Part shown: piece after piece, positions 24,970 through 35,622 of the stretch
Position numbering within the stretch: position 1 is the stretch's first letter
Layout of the letters: each line of letters begins with the position of its first letter
NCBI GenBank assembly: GCA_025363755.1
Contig: JANYLQ010000027.1
Coordinates: forward strand, 1 to 64,000
Direction: 5' to 3'
DNA length: 64,000 nucleotides
DNA from: Hyphomicrobiales bacterium
GTDB lineage: Bacteria > Pseudomonadota > Alphaproteobacteria > Rhizobiales > Aestuariivirgaceae
Made by a program: the position numbers and the translations under genes
Notes under the pieces: model-generated
What the model was told of the DNA's origin: nothing
Databases searched by the model: none
What the model saw: the letters and a program-made list of their open reading frames with translations, nothing else

Positions 24970-26499
24970 ATGGATATCCGCGCCGCTGAAATTTCGACAA
25001 TTCTAAAGAAGCAAATCAAGGACTTCGGCAAAGATGCTGAAGTGGCTGAGATAGGCCAAGTGCTTTCCGTCGGCGACGGTATTGCCCGCGTTTATGGCCT
25101 TGATAACGTTCAGGCAGGCGAAATGGTTGAATTCCCAGGCGGCATTCGTGGCATGGCGCTCAACCTTGAAACCGACAATGTCGGTGTGGTTATTTTCGGT
25201 AACGACCGAGACATTAAAGAAGGTGACACAGTCAAACGGACTGGCGCTATCGTTGAAGTGCCAATCGGCCCAGAATTGCTTGGCCGCGTGGTTGACGCTC
25301 TCGGAAATCCGATCGACGGCAAAGGCCCGATCAAGGCTAAGAAATTCTCCCGCGTTGACGTTAAGGCCCCTGGCATTATTCCGCGTAAATCAGTTCATGA
25401 ACCAATGTCGACAGGCCTCAAGGCCGTTGATGCTTTGATCCCGGTTGGTCGTGGCCAACGCGAATTGATCATTGGCGATCGTCAGACGGGTAAGACCGCG
25501 ATTATTCTCGATACAATCCTCAATCAAAAAGCCATTCATGTGAATGGCCCAGATAAAGAAAAGCTTTATTGCGTTTATGTTGCTTGCGGCCAAAAGCGTT
25601 CGACAGTTGCTCAATTCGTGAAGATTTTAGAAGATGCAGGCGCGATGGAGTATTCCATCGTCGTTGCAGCAACCGCTTCTGAATCAGCCCCAATGCAATA
25701 TCTTGCACCCTTCACGGGCTGCACCATGGGCGAATATTTCCGCGATAATGGTATGCATGCTTTGATTGCTTACGACGATTTGTCCAAGCAAGCTGTGGCT
25801 TATCGCCAAATGTCATTGTTGCTCCGCCGCCCACCAGGCCGCGAAGCTTATCCAGGCGACGTGTTCTATCTCCACTCTCGTTTGCTTGAGCGTTCTGCAA
25901 AGTTGAATGACGCTTTAGGCGCTGGTTCATTGACAGCTCTGCCAGTTATCGAAACTCAGGCAAACGACGTTTCAGCTTACATTCCAACCAACGTGATCTC
26001 GATCACCGATGGTCAGATCTTCTTGGAAACTGATTTGTTCTATCAGGGTATCCGCCCTGCTGTGAATGTCGGTCTTTCCGTATCACGCGTGGGTTCTGCT
26101 GCTCAGGTTAAAGCCATGAAGCAGGTTGCTGGTAAGATTAAGGGTGAGCTTGCACAATATCGCGAAATGGCAGCGTTTGCGCAATTCGGGTCTGATCTTG
26201 ATGCATCCACACAAAAGCTTTTGAACCGTGGTGCGCGTTTGACAGAATTGCTCAAGCAACCACAGTTCTCACCGCTGAAAACCGAAGAACAAGTTGTAGC
26301 GATTTATGCTGGTGTGAATGGTTATCTCGACGGTATCGCTGTTAACCGCATCCGTGACTATGAAGATGGATTGCTGCGCAACTTCAAAGACAAGCACATG
26401 GATATTCTGGATTCGATCCGCACTGAAAAGCAAATCACTGATGCAATGGGTGTAAAGCTCAAAGCCGCAGTGGATGCATTCACCAAGGCATTTGCATAA
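24970..26499 (+). CDS. atpA: F0F1 ATP synthase subunit alpha
   Basis: Alpha carries the regulatory nucleotide sites of the F1 hexamer. 509 residues with the Walker A motif [10 protein letters not shown], the alpha-specific [21 protein letters not shown], and [27 protein letters not shown]. The N-terminal [17 protein letters not shown] barrel is present. It lies in the alphaproteobacterial F1-only operon; F0 genes are elsewhere. Confidence 0.98.
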   Translation: MDIRAAEISTILKKQIKDFGKDAEVAEIGQVLSVGDGIARVYGLDNVQAGEMVEFPGGIRGMALNLETDNVGVVIFGNDRDIKEGDTVKRTGAIVEVPIGPELLGRVVDALGNPIDGKGPIKAKKFSRVDVKAPGIIPRKSVHEPMSTGLKAVDALIPVGRGQRELIIGDRQTGKTAIILDTILNQKAIHVNGPDKEKLYCVYVACGQKRSTVAQFVKILEDAGAMEYSIVVAATASESAPMQYLAPFTGCTMGEYFRDNGMHALIAYDDLSKQAVAYRQMSLLLRRPPGREAYPGDVFYLHSRLLERSAKLNDALGAGSLTALPVIETQANDVSAYIPTNVISITDGQIFLETDLFYQGIRPAVNVGLSVSRVGSAAQVKAMKQVAGKIKGELAQYREMAAFAQFGSDLDASTQKLLNRGARLTELLKQPQFSPLKTEEQVVAIYAGVNGYLDGIAVNRIRDYEDGLLRNFKDKHMDILDSIRTEKQITDAMGVKLKAAVDAFTKAFA

Positions 26500-26508
26500 G
26501 AGCGCGTA

Positions 26509-27387
26509 ATGGCAAGTCTTAAAGACCTCCGCAACCGTATCGCCTCGGTTAAGGCAACCAGAAAAATCACCAAGGCCATGCAAATGGTGGCTGCTGCAAA
26601 GCTGCGCCGTGCGCAGGAAGCAGCTGTGGCCGCGCGTCCCTATTCAGAACGCATGGCTGTGGTTCTGGCCAATTTGGCTGGTGCTGTGGCTGGGCAATCG
26701 GGCGCTCCCGCACTTCTTGCTGGAACGGGCAAAGACCAAACCCATCTTCTCGTAATCTGCACCGCAGAACGCGGGCTGTGCGGTGGTTTTAACTCATCCA
26801 TCGCGCGTCTGGCACGTGAGCATGCTGAAAGGCTAATTGCGCAAGGCAAGACTGTGAAAATGATGACAGTCGGCAAAAAGGGCAATGATGCACTCAAACG
26901 TGTGTACGGAAAATACATCGTTGAAGCTGTCGATTTCCGCGGCCAAAAGGCCGTGCGTTATGACAATGCAACCGGTGTTGGTGCAACCATCATCCGCATG
27001 TTCAATGAAGGCGCATTTGATGTGTGCACAATTTTCTTTGCTGAATTCAAATCAGTGATCAGCCAGAAACCAACTGCTTTGCAAATGATTCCTGCTGCTG
27101 TGGCTGGTGGCGTGACGGCTGATCTTGGTGGTGCAGTTTATGAGGCAGAGCCAGATGAAGGTGAAATCCTAACCGATTTACTGCCACGTAATATCTCAAT
27201 CCAAGTGTTCCGTGCACTTCTCGAAAATGCGGCGTCTGAACAAGGTGCGCGCATGAGTGCGATGGATAATGCGACGCGCAATGCGGGCGACATGATCAAC
27301 AAGCTGTCGATTAAATACAATCGCCAGCGCCAAGCCCAGATTACCAAAGAACTCATCGAAATTATTTCCGGCGCAGAAGCGCTCTAA
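26509..27387 (+). CDS. atpG: F0F1 ATP synthase subunit gamma
   Basis: Gamma is the rotating central shaft. The 292 residues show the N-terminal coiled coil ([23 protein letters not shown]) and the C-terminal coiled coil ([34 protein letters not shown]), together with the middle Rossmann-like part with ERGLCGGFN. Length is normal. It lies 9 bp after atpA and 21 bp before atpD. Confidence 0.97.
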   Translation: MASLKDLRNRIASVKATRKITKAMQMVAAAKLRRAQEAAVAARPYSERMAVVLANLAGAVAGQSGAPALLAGTGKDQTHLLVICTAERGLCGGFNSSIARLAREHAERLIAQGKTVKMMTVGKKGNDALKRVYGKYIVEAVDFRGQKAVRYDNATGVGATIIRMFNEGAFDVCTIFFAEFKSVISQKPTALQMIPAAVAGGVTADLGGAVYEAEPDEGEILTDLLPRNISIQVFRALLENAASEQGARMSAMDNATRNAGDMINKLSIKYNRQRQAQITKELIEIISGAEAL

Positions 27388-28869
<1,482 letters not shown>

Positions 28870-28883
28870 GTTAATATTTAAAC

Positions 28884-28953
28884 CGTCATTCCCGCGAAGG
28901 CGGGAATCTCTGTTTCACTTTTAACGCAGATCCCCGCCTTCGCGGGGATGACG
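28884..28953. repeat. Dispersed inverted repeat between atpD and atpC
   Basis: Two related arms, CGTCATTCCCGCGAAGGCGG and its near reverse complement ending CGCGGGGATGACG, each itself hairpin-forming, flank a short AT-rich centre. A second copy of the same family is at 54527-54611. Such CGTCATNCCNGCGNAGGCNGG repeats are widespread intergenic elements of bacteria. This copy sits inside the ATP synthase operon, between a stop and the next start. Confidence 0.8.
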
Positions 28954-28976
28954 AATTAAAGAGAGTGACGATTATC

Positions 28977-29369
28977 ATGGCACTGCATTTCGAATTAGTT
29001 TCCCCTGCGAAACTGCTTTTCAGCGGTGAGGTAGCATCGGTAACGTTGCCCGGCACTGAAGGCGAGATGACCATCATGCCGATGCATGCCCCAGTGCTGG
29101 CCACCTTGCGCCCGGGCATTGTGACTGTTGTGAGAGACGGCGGCGCAACAGACAAAATGTTTGTGCGCGGCGGCTTTGCCGAAGTGAATGCCAAGGGACT
29201 TACTGTGTTGGCCGAGACTGCTATTGCAATGGCTGATCTGGACGCAAGCGCCATGAGCGAGCAAATCAAATCTGCCGAAGTTGATGTTGCTGAAGCAAAA
29301 GACGACGAAACCAAACGCCGTGCGAATGAGAATTTGGATCATATGAAGGGTCTGCAGGCGGGGCTGTAA
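28977..29369 (+). CDS. atpC: F0F1 ATP synthase subunit epsilon
   Basis: Epsilon is the regulatory central-stalk subunit. The 130 residues start MALHFELVSPAKLLFSGEV, the family pattern, with the beta-sandwich motif GTEGEMTIMPMHAPVLATL and a shorter C-terminal helical part. I use the ATG at 28977; an in-frame GTG lies 12 bp upstream next to the repeat. The DNA repeat puts it about 108 bp from atpD, much further than the other atp gaps. An intrinsic terminator follows. Confidence 0.96.
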   Translation: MALHFELVSPAKLLFSGEVASVTLPGTEGEMTIMPMHAPVLATLRPGIVTVVRDGGATDKMFVRGGFAEVNAKGLTVLAETAIAMADLDASAMSEQIKSAEVDVAEAKDDETKRRANENLDHMKGLQAGL

Positions 29370-29395
29370 ATTTCAGCAAACGTAGGAATTTGAAA

Positions 29396-29423
29396 AGCCC
29401 GCGAGATGATCGCGGGCTTTTTT
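29396..29423 (+). terminator. Intrinsic terminator after atpC
   Basis: AGCCCGCGA (29396-29404) pairs with TCGCGGGCT (29410-29418), then TTTTT. On the minus strand the hairpin is followed by TTTTC, so it may also serve the convergent helicase gene. Confidence 0.9.
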
Positions 29424-29465
29424 GTATTGTTCTCGCTCGCATCTTTTGCGGGAGAGGACGTTTTA

Positions 29466-30923
29466 TCACGAACCCGTGCGCGCTGTGCGTTGTCCGCCGC
29501 CTTCTGGGCGTTTGGCCCAATTGGGTTTGCTGCCGGTGCGCTTTGGGGCGCTGGAGCCTGGTGGGCGGGCGCTGCCGAATTTGCGTTCGGCGTTGGAACG
29601 GCCGCCTTCGCTGCGGCCTTCACCTGCAACGGGGCTCCATTCTTTTTTCTTGGCAAAGCCTGGCTGACCACGATGGTTCTTGCCGCCTTGGGGTTTGGTT
29701 GAGCGACCATTGGGGCGCGTGGCTCCAGTGATTTCGGTTGGAACTGAGGCTTTGCCCAATGCGTGCACCATCACTGGAACAGGCTTGCGGATAACTTTTT
29801 CAATATCGCGCAGCAATGAACGCTCGTCACCAGCACAGAACGCAATAGCGATGCCTTCAGCGCCCGCACGCGCGGTGCGGCCGATGCGGTGGACATATGA
29901 TTCAGGAACATGTGGCAGATCGTAATTGATCACGTGGGATACGCCGTCCACGTCAATGCCGCGGGCTGCGATGTCAGTTGCCACTAAAACCATGATCTTG
30001 CCGTTCTTAAATCCGGCCAATGCTTTTTCACGGTTTACCTGTGATTTGTTGCCGTGAATGGCAGACGCTGTGTAGTTGGCTTGGGCTAAACCCTTTACCA
30101 CTTTATCAGCGCCATGCTTGGTGCGCGTGAACACCAATGTGCGGGTCATGTTATTGTCTTTGAGCAGTTCATTGAGCAGTGCGAGCTTGGCGCCTTGATC
30201 AACGTGAATAACGGATTGGTTCACGCGCTCAGCTGTTGTGGCCACAGGGGCCACTTCAACACGCACGGGATCAGTCAACAATCCAGAAGCGAGGTTTGAA
30301 ATTTCCTTGGGCATGGTGGCTGAGAAAAACAGGTTCTGGCGTTGCTTTGGAAGCATCGCCGTCAATTTGCGGATGGCGTGGATGAAGCCCAGATCGAGCA
30401 TTTGATCAACTTCATCAAGCACGAAAATTTCGACCTTGCTCAAAGTCACGGCGCGACGATCAAGCAAATCGACCAAGCGGCCTGGTGTGGCCACGAGGAT
30501 ATCAACACCGCCGCGCAGAATTTCCATCTGCTTGCCAAGTGATGTGCCACCAAATACGCAGGCGCGTGAAAGCTTCATATATTTACCGTAGGTTTTGAAG
30601 CTTTCAGTGATTTGGGCTGCAAGTTCGCGGGTTGGGGAAAGGATGAGCGCGCGGCACGTGCCTTTGGCAGGGCGATCTGCATGTTTGGAGAGGCGCTCTA
30701 AAATTGGCAGCGCAAACGCTGCGGTTTTGCCCGTGCCGGTTTGCGCGATGCCGAGCAGATCTTTGCCTTCAAGAAGTGAAGGGATAGCGCGGGCTTGAAT
30801 AGGGGTTGGCTTGTCATAGCCTTCTGCGGCGAGGGCCTTCAGAAGTGGTTCAGACAAGCGGAGGTCGTTAAATGATGTCAAAATATAGTCTCGTTCGGAA
30901 CGATTGGGGAAGCGCCAAGCCAT
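29466..30923 (-). CDS. DEAD-box RNA helicase, RhlE-like
   Basis: An ATP-dependent RNA helicase, probably in ribosome assembly or RNA decay. Motifs in order: FNDLRLSEPLLKAL and TPIQARAIP (Q motif), AQTGTGKTAA (I), PTRELAAQI (Ia), DEVD (II; here DEVD instead of DEAD), SATMP (III), and HRIGRTARAG (VI). The C-terminus from about residue 390 is basic and Gly/Arg/Lys-rich, likely an RNA-binding tail. The start is uncertain: ATG at 30923, or TTG at 30881 directly before the conserved TSFNDL; the frame is open to 31034. Gene symbol withheld because RhlE, RhlB and DeaD cannot be separated firmly. Confidence 0.9.
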   Translation of the reverse strand: MAWRFPNRSERDYILTSFNDLRLSEPLLKALAAEGYDKPTPIQARAIPSLLEGKDLLGIAQTGTGKTAAFALPILERLSKHADRPAKGTCRALILSPTRELAAQITESFKTYGKYMKLSRACVFGGTSLGKQMEILRGGVDILVATPGRLVDLLDRRAVTLSKVEIFVLDEVDQMLDLGFIHAIRKLTAMLPKQRQNLFFSATMPKEISNLASGLLTDPVRVEVAPVATTAERVNQSVIHVDQGAKLALLNELLKDNNMTRTLVFTRTKHGADKVVKGLAQANYTASAIHGNKSQVNREKALAGFKNGKIMVLVATDIAARGIDVDGVSHVINYDLPHVPESYVHRIGRTARAGAEGIAIAFCAGDERSLLRDIEKVIRKPVPVMVHALGKASVPTEITGATRPNGRSTKPQGGKNHRGQPGFAKKKEWSPVAGEGRSEGGRSNAERKFGSARPPGSSAPKRTGSKPNWAKRPEGGGQRTARTGS

Positions 30924-31034
30924 GTCCGAGTGAATGCATGCGGGAATCGCAGGCTGTTCAAGCGAGGCGCTTAAACCACCCCATGTGAAAGGATTGTTCG
31001 GGAAATTCGCAGTTTCAGCTAGAACGGCTGCCAA

Positions 31035-31628
31035 TCTGGCGCCTCACATATTCTGTTTGGCTGATTGCGATGGCCTGCATATGCTCGTTGCAGTGCAATA
31101 TGTCAAGGGTTGTGTTTTGAGCATAGCTTCGCTGGGTGTGAAAACGGTTATTCCGTTTCTTTGGGTAGAAGTGAAGGGTTGCGCGGGCGCAAACAAACAC
31201 GAATATGCCGGTAGGGTATTCCGGCTATGAGAGTGCTTATAAGCACCCACGCTTTTGCGGCGATTTTTGCTGTTGGTGAACGAGAGTCTCTGGAACTGGG
31301 CGGCTGTGACGCCGCAGCTGAAAGTCAAGCAAGTCTCTTGCCCACTAGGGCTGACAAGGTCGTAGTGCCCTGCCTTTTTCAATCAACAGCTCCCGAGAGC
31401 CTGAACCACGATAGTCCAAACCCGCAAGCGCCACATCTTTCCCAGCCAAAGCCACCGTCGCGAACGTTGGCCCCTTCAAGGGAGGACAGGAACATAGATA
31501 GTCCAGAATATAAATGTATGTCAACTCTTATTTCCTATTTTGGAAAATATATTTTACGATGAGCAGAGAGCCTCATCTGGCCGAAGGCCGGATGATGTCT
31601 CTTTCCTGCAAGTTGGAGAGGAGACTGT
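31035..31628. other. Gene-free region with several hairpins
   Basis: About 600 bp with no credible protein gene. Visible structures: GTGCTTATAAGCAC palindrome (31232-31245), a GCGGC-TGTGAC-GCCGC hairpin near 31300, CACTA-..-TAGTG and AGGGC-..-GCCCT around 31350-31370 followed by GCCTTTTT, and CATCTGGCC-GAA-GGCCGGATG at about 31575-31595. The 31290-31378 part could be a small RNA on the plus strand with a weak terminator, but the pairing is not strong enough to call. Confidence 0.4.
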
Positions 31629-32252
31629 TTATAATTTCTGATGACGCCGTGCGAGCCACTTGTCCAAGACGACAAAGCCGAGTGCGACAATTGAAAACGC
31701 GAACAGCAAAATCACTATATTCAGTGCCATTTGCGCTGGCGGCAATGATGTTGGATTTAAAAACCAATAGGCGTACCAGCCATCAGCAGCGCCTCTTGTT
31801 AAAGCATAAACAAAATATGCGAATGCGGGAACAACTGCAAAAACAGCGTTACGCCATTGCAATTGTCCATGGCCAGAAAAAAACCAAGACGTCACAAACA
31901 AAACTGGTGTTGCATCATGAAGTCCGTGATCAACCACGGCCTGCCATCCGGTGGGTTGCCAGATTGCCCTGAGTGCAACTGAGTAAACCAATCCAACAAT
32001 AAAAATTGCAGTTGCGGTTGCGAGACGTGCATTTGCATTTGCAAAAACCGAGTTTGGTTTTATCGCCATAACGGTTGCGACCACTGCAACAGCGCAATTC
32101 GTCAGTATGGTGAAAAATCCAAAAAAACGCCAAACGGCTTCTAAAACACTAGCGCCTTCGCCAGTCATTTTTTGAACAATGAGCACGAGTTGAACTGCTA
32201 AGGCGCACCACGCGACTAATGCTGTGAACGTTGCAAAAGTTTTTGAAGCCAT
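31629..32252 (-). CDS. Pr6Pr family membrane protein
   Basis: A 207-residue protein with about six membrane helices, of the Pr6Pr family of predicted integral membrane proteins. Recognisable features: FFGFFTILTNCAVAVVAT, the conserved VDHGLHDATPVLFVTSWFFSG loop with His residues, and YALTRGAADGWYAYWFLNP. These motifs place it in the family, whose biochemical role is unknown; it is probably an inner-membrane protein. It is followed upstream by a small secreted protein gene 20 bp away, in the same direction. Confidence 0.8.
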   Translation of the reverse strand: MASKTFATFTALVAWCALAVQLVLIVQKMTGEGASVLEAVWRFFGFFTILTNCAVAVVATVMAIKPNSVFANANARLATATAIFIVGLVYSVALRAIWQPTGWQAVVDHGLHDATPVLFVTSWFFSGHGQLQWRNAVFAVVPAFAYFVYALTRGAADGWYAYWFLNPTSLPPAQMALNIVILLFAFSIVALGFVVLDKWLARRHQKL

Positions 32253-32272
32253 TACTGTGTCAACGCAGCCTG

Positions 32273-32584
32273 TTACTTAACCAGTTCCTGCACTTCGACC
32301 AATTTGGATTTACGCCCATAGAGGCAAAGCATTTTTCCTGATGCGCCTTTCATGTGTTTTTGAGGGTATATCCCACTCACCACCCGAATGTCATATCCTA
32401 CTGTGTCTGAAAAATGGCTGCTTGCTGAAACACTTGCTTTGGTCAGCCCGGAAGCAGCAATGCAGGCCTTAGCCGAATCTGCATCAAGCTTTGCCCATGC
32501 ATCAGGTGAAGAAGCGTGTGCCACATGTGCAAAGCTCGAAACCAAAATGATAAGTCCGAGAGTTTTGAATTTTACCAAATCCAT
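32273..32584 (-). CDS. Small secreted hypothetical protein
   Basis: Family not recognised. The ATG at 32584 follows AGGA with a 10-nt gap and gives 103 residues: a signal peptide (VKFKTLGLIILVSSFAHVAHA, about 1-24), then a mature domain of about 80 residues with two cysteines (ACIAAS and MLCLYG), which could form a disulfide. A longer TTG-started frame to 32605 is less likely. It lies between the SH3 protein and the Pr6Pr gene, all three on the minus strand. Confidence 0.7.
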   Translation of the reverse strand: MDLVKFKTLGLIILVSSFAHVAHASSPDAWAKLDADSAKACIAASGLTKASVSASSHFSDTVGYDIRVVSGIYPQKHMKGASGKMLCLYGRKSKLVEVQELVK

Positions 32585-32618
32585 CTGCACGATTTCCTGT
32601 CTCAATTATTTCATTTGT

Positions 32619-32999
32619 TCACTTACATGAAAAGCCGGGTGCAATCTTGCACTTCGGACGATTGGGGCGTGGCGGTGGGCGATGACCAATATGCGGCCTC
32701 ACTATGATTATGGGGCGCACCACAACAATGGGTTTAACGACAACAGCGCGCTCAAGATACCCAGCCGACACCCAGCCGCGAATGCCCTGCCCAGCGACGC
32801 GGCACCAACTCGTCTCACATTTTAAAATATCAACACGTATGCCAGCGGCCAGTGTTGCAAGACGCTCATATTCGGTTCCTGGCCCCGACCGAAGATTGAC
32901 GTTTTGCGTTGTAGTGGCCGTTTCGGCTTTTGCGCTCAAAGGCGAAAGGATCATCATCGACCCAGTGGCGAGCATCGCTACTAATTTTAGATAACGCAT
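32619..32999 (-). CDS. Secreted SH3b-domain protein
   Basis: 126 residues with a signal peptide (cleavage likely after AKA, about residue 25), one bacterial SH3 domain (VNLRSGPGTEYERLATLAAG ... WCRVAGQGIRGWVSAGYL), then a Val/Ile/Pro-rich segment and a basic Pro/Arg-rich end with two Cys. SH3b domains bind peptidoglycan or peptides, so a periplasmic wall-linked role is likely. AAGGAG precedes the ATG. The repeated VVVRPIIIVRP stretch is unusual low-complexity sequence. Confidence 0.85.
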   Translation of the reverse strand: MRYLKLVAMLATGSMMILSPLSAKAETATTTQNVNLRSGPGTEYERLATLAAGIRVDILKCETSWCRVAGQGIRGWVSAGYLERAVVVKPIVVVRPIIIVRPHIGHRPPPRPNRPKCKIAPGFSCK

Positions 33000-33150
33000 A
33001 GATTACTCCTTGGCTCTGGCAAAATTTGAAAAGCTGAAATTCGCAAATAATTTTAAAGTTGCTTAAATGCGTCATTATCAATTTAAGACTAGTGGACTTC
33101 TAACGTCAACTACGCAGATTTGGTTCAATGAAATAATTGGCCAATATAAA

Positions 33151-33825
33151 TTATCTGACAAACGTCTCAACAAGCGCAGCCAAGTCAACCATTTTGCTGA
33201 AAATCGCTTCAGCGCCGATATCTTTTAATTTTGTGCCGTGGGATTGTTGGTCTTCGTAAGTGCCAGTAAAGCCAAGCGTCCAGCAGCCTGCATCCACGGC
33301 TGCGGTGACACCGGAGATGCTGTCTTCCACCACCAAGCAATTATCGGCTTTGGTGCCCGCATTTTTGGCGGCGAGGAGATACATGTCTGGAGCTGGTTTG
33401 CCCTGAGGTACGTCTTCGTAAGTTACGATGGCGTTTTTGAAATAGGGCAGCAGGCCTGTGAGTTGGAGTGCCAGCTTCACACGGTCTTTCGGGCCGTTTG
33501 AGGCAATCGACATGGAGAGACCCATATTGCGGATATCTTCCAGCGCATCGCGCACGCCGCGCACGAGTTTGAGCTCGGTGCGATACATTTCATTCATGCG
33601 GGCGTTTTTGAGGTCGGACAAATTTTCGGGTAGTTTTGTGCCGTGTTCTTTTTCAAGCGCCTTGATCATGTCTTGAAACGTTGTGCCAACAAAGCGTCTA
33701 TGGGCTTCGGCTTCAGTGATCTTGATGCCAGCGCGGGTCAAGATTTCAACGTCGGCGCGCATGGACAAGGGTTCGCTGTCGACCAGAACGCCGTCGCAAT
33801 CAAATATGATGTGAGAAATGCTCAT
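33151..33825 (-). CDS. HAD-family phosphatase
   Basis: A 224-residue HAD hydrolase of the beta-phosphoglucomutase-like subgroup. Motif I is IIFDCDGVLVDSE (nucleophile Asp and acid/base Asp), motif II is SNGP, motif III KPAPD, motif IV VEDSISGV. Substrate is unknown: sugar phosphates or phosphoglycolate are common for this group. AGGATTATAT precedes the ATG. It follows rppH by 9 bp on the same strand and is probably co-transcribed with it. Confidence 0.9.
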   Translation of the reverse strand: MSISHIIFDCDGVLVDSEPLSMRADVEILTRAGIKITEAEAHRRFVGTTFQDMIKALEKEHGTKLPENLSDLKNARMNEMYRTELKLVRGVRDALEDIRNMGLSMSIASNGPKDRVKLALQLTGLLPYFKNAIVTYEDVPQGKPAPDMYLLAAKNAGTKADNCLVVEDSISGVTAAVDAGCWTLGFTGTYEDQQSHGTKLKDIGAEAIFSKMVDLAALVETFVR

Positions 33826-33834
33826 ATATAATCC

Positions 33835-34338
33835 TTAAGCGCCCAAATGCCGGAAAGCTGCTATAACGTCAACATAGACTTCTCGTTTGAACGGAATAAT
33901 TAATTCTAGCATTTCGTCCATTTTGGCCCAGCGCCACGCGTCAAACTCTTGTTTGTGGCCGGGGGGTTGGAGGTTGATTTCACTATCTAGCCCAGTGAAT
34001 TTCAAAGCAAACCATTTTTGTTTCTGGCCGCGATATTTGCCGCCCCAGCTTTTGCCAATGAGATGTTCTGGTAGATCGTAATTATACCAGCTGGGCGCTT
34101 CGGCAATGATATGGGCATTGGTGACGGCGGTTTCTTCATAAAGTTCGCGGATGGCGGCTTTGGCAGGGTCTTCGCCTGCATCAATGCCGCCTTGGGGCAT
34201 CTGCCACCATTTGCCAACGCCATCGTCATTTTGTTTTTCAAAGCGGCGGCCGATCCAGACCAAGCCTTGGGCATTCAACAGCATGACGCCAACGCAAGGG
34301 CGGTAGGCCACGATTTCAGGCTTTACGCGTTCGGTCAT
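33835..34338 (-). CDS. rppH: RNA pyrophosphohydrolase RppH (IalA-type Nudix)
   Basis: RppH removes pyrophosphate from the 5' end of RNA and so triggers decay by RNase E; in Bartonella its homologue is the invasion protein IalA. The Nudix box [23 protein letters not shown] is complete, preceded by WWQMPQ. I start at ATG 34338, whose four-base ATGA overlaps the upstream stop; the longer frame adds non-conserved residues. 167 residues, normal size. It lies directly after the polysaccharide deacetylase gene. Confidence 0.95.
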   Translation of the reverse strand: MTERVKPEIVAYRPCVGVMLLNAQGLVWIGRRFEKQNDDGVGKWWQMPQGGIDAGEDPAKAAIRELYEETAVTNAHIIAEAPSWYNYDLPEHLIGKSWGGKYRGQKQKWFALKFTGLDSEINLQPPGHKQEFDAWRWAKMDEMLELIIPFKREVYVDVIAAFRHLGA

Positions 34339-35507
34339 CCAAGCCTGCCTTTGAAGGCGGCAGATGCCGGCATGATGACGATGCCGCGGTCTGCAGCGGA
34401 TTTGGCCCATTCGCTGACAGCTTCAATGGTGGTTTCAAGGCCTGTTCCGGTGCCGATTGCCATGCCATTGGTTTTGGCTTCTTCTTCGAGCAAATTGAGA
34501 GCAGCTGAGATCGAGGTGGCATTGCCATCAAGGTCAATGACCGAATTGGCGTGGCGCACTTGCATGTTCATCGACTTTGCAACGCCGTCAGTGGCAGACA
34601 GAGGCAATGAGCCATCTTCCATGAATAAGATACCACGCTTGCGGAGTTCGGTCAGCATGGGTTTAATGGCGGGGGCAGAAGACAAGAATCTGCCGCCCAT
34701 GTAATTCACCACGCCTGTGTAGCCAGTAAAACGGCTCAAATGCCATTGCAGGGATTCTAAGTTGGCGTCGTCGGGGCCATCAGCAAGAAGGGTTTTGGGG
34801 CCAGGGTTGGTGGCTGGAAAGCCCACAGGTTCCAGGGGCAATTGTAGCAGAACTTCATGGCCGCTGGCGCGGGCCCGGTTAACCTGGGCTTGCAGGTTGT
34901 CGCCATAAGGGGCGAAGGCCAATGTGATATCGCCCGGTAATTCCTTGGCGGCTTTGGCACTCAATTTTTCGTTGAGGCCCATGCCACCTAATATGATGAT
35001 GATTTTTGGGGCTTCGGAATGAATGAGGCCCATGGGTACAGGACGGGCGTAGATTTCGGATGGCTTTTTTCCGTTTGAATTGATTTTGGGTAATGGCCCC
35101 GCAACGCTTGCTTCGACAAATCCGGTGGCTGGGGCTTTGGTGAGTGGTTGAGCGGCGCTGACATAAATAGTTGCGTCCTGTTGGTAGTTTTGTTGTTCCA
35201 CGGGTTCAACAATTGTTGCGACAGGCTTTGAGCCGACGGGTTCTTCGTCAATTGTTTCGGTTTGTTGGGCTTGCTCGGGAAGGGGTTCCACACTGGCGGT
35301 TTTGATTTCTTCAAGCGGCGGAATATTCAGAGTGACGACAGGTTCACCAGCAAAAGGCATAGGCTGTTTAACCAGCCAGTATCCACCAGCGATGAATGTG
35401 GCAATGACCAGCGCATAAGACGATGTGAGCGCGCGGGGCCGCCTTTCCCAAATCCTTTGGGATAAGCGACGCTGATGCAGCGGCTGTTTTAATTCGTCAC
35501 GGGGCAT
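34335..35507 (-). CDS. Divergent polysaccharide deacetylase family protein
   Basis: A membrane-anchored periplasmic protein of about 390 residues (PF04748, DUF610). One membrane helix lies near the N-terminus, then a Glu/Val-rich linker (about 50-140), then the divergent deacetylase domain ([42 protein letters not shown] and [14 protein letters not shown]). The usual metal triad is incomplete in this family, so activity is uncertain; a role in wall or septal remodelling is suggested by its envC-ctpA neighbours. The ATG at 35507 is chosen over 35549. A terminator separates it from ctpA. Confidence 0.88.
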   Translation of the reverse strand: MPRDELKQPLHQRRLSQRIWERRPRALTSSYALVIATFIAGGYWLVKQPMPFAGEPVVTLNIPPLEEIKTASVEPLPEQAQQTETIDEEPVGSKPVATIVEPVEQQNYQQDATIYVSAAQPLTKAPATGFVEASVAGPLPKINSNGKKPSEIYARPVPMGLIHSEAPKIIIILGGMGLNEKLSAKAAKELPGDITLAFAPYGDNLQAQVNRARASGHEVLLQLPLEPVGFPATNPGPKTLLADGPDDANLESLQWHLSRFTGYTGVVNYMGGRFLSSAPAIKPMLTELRKRGILFMEDGSLPLSATDGVAKSMNMQVRHANSVIDLDGNATSISAALNLLEEEAKTNGMAIGTGTGLETTIEAVSEWAKSAADRGIVIMPASAAFKGRLG

Positions 35508-35576
35508 TGAGGCTCTTCGATTCGTCTTGAGGCCACTGTGTGGGGGCAAGGCTTAATGGTTTATTAACCGTGATAT

Positions 35577-35610
35577 AAAAAGGGGCCGAAACATTAAGTT
35601 CCGCCCCGCT
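35577..35610 (-). terminator. Intrinsic terminator after ctpA
   Basis: On the minus strand GGGGCGGAAC pairs with GTTTCGGCCCC (one bulge) and is followed by TTTTTATA. It begins 12 bp after the ctpA stop, so the deacetylase-rppH-HAD genes probably need their own promoter. Confidence 0.8.
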
Positions 35611-35622
35611 TTCAGATAAATA

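Noticed and set aside
31044-31382. 112-residue minus-strand frame in the gene-free stretch
   Set aside because: No family likeness, no convincing ribosome-binding site, and it crosses the hairpin structures.
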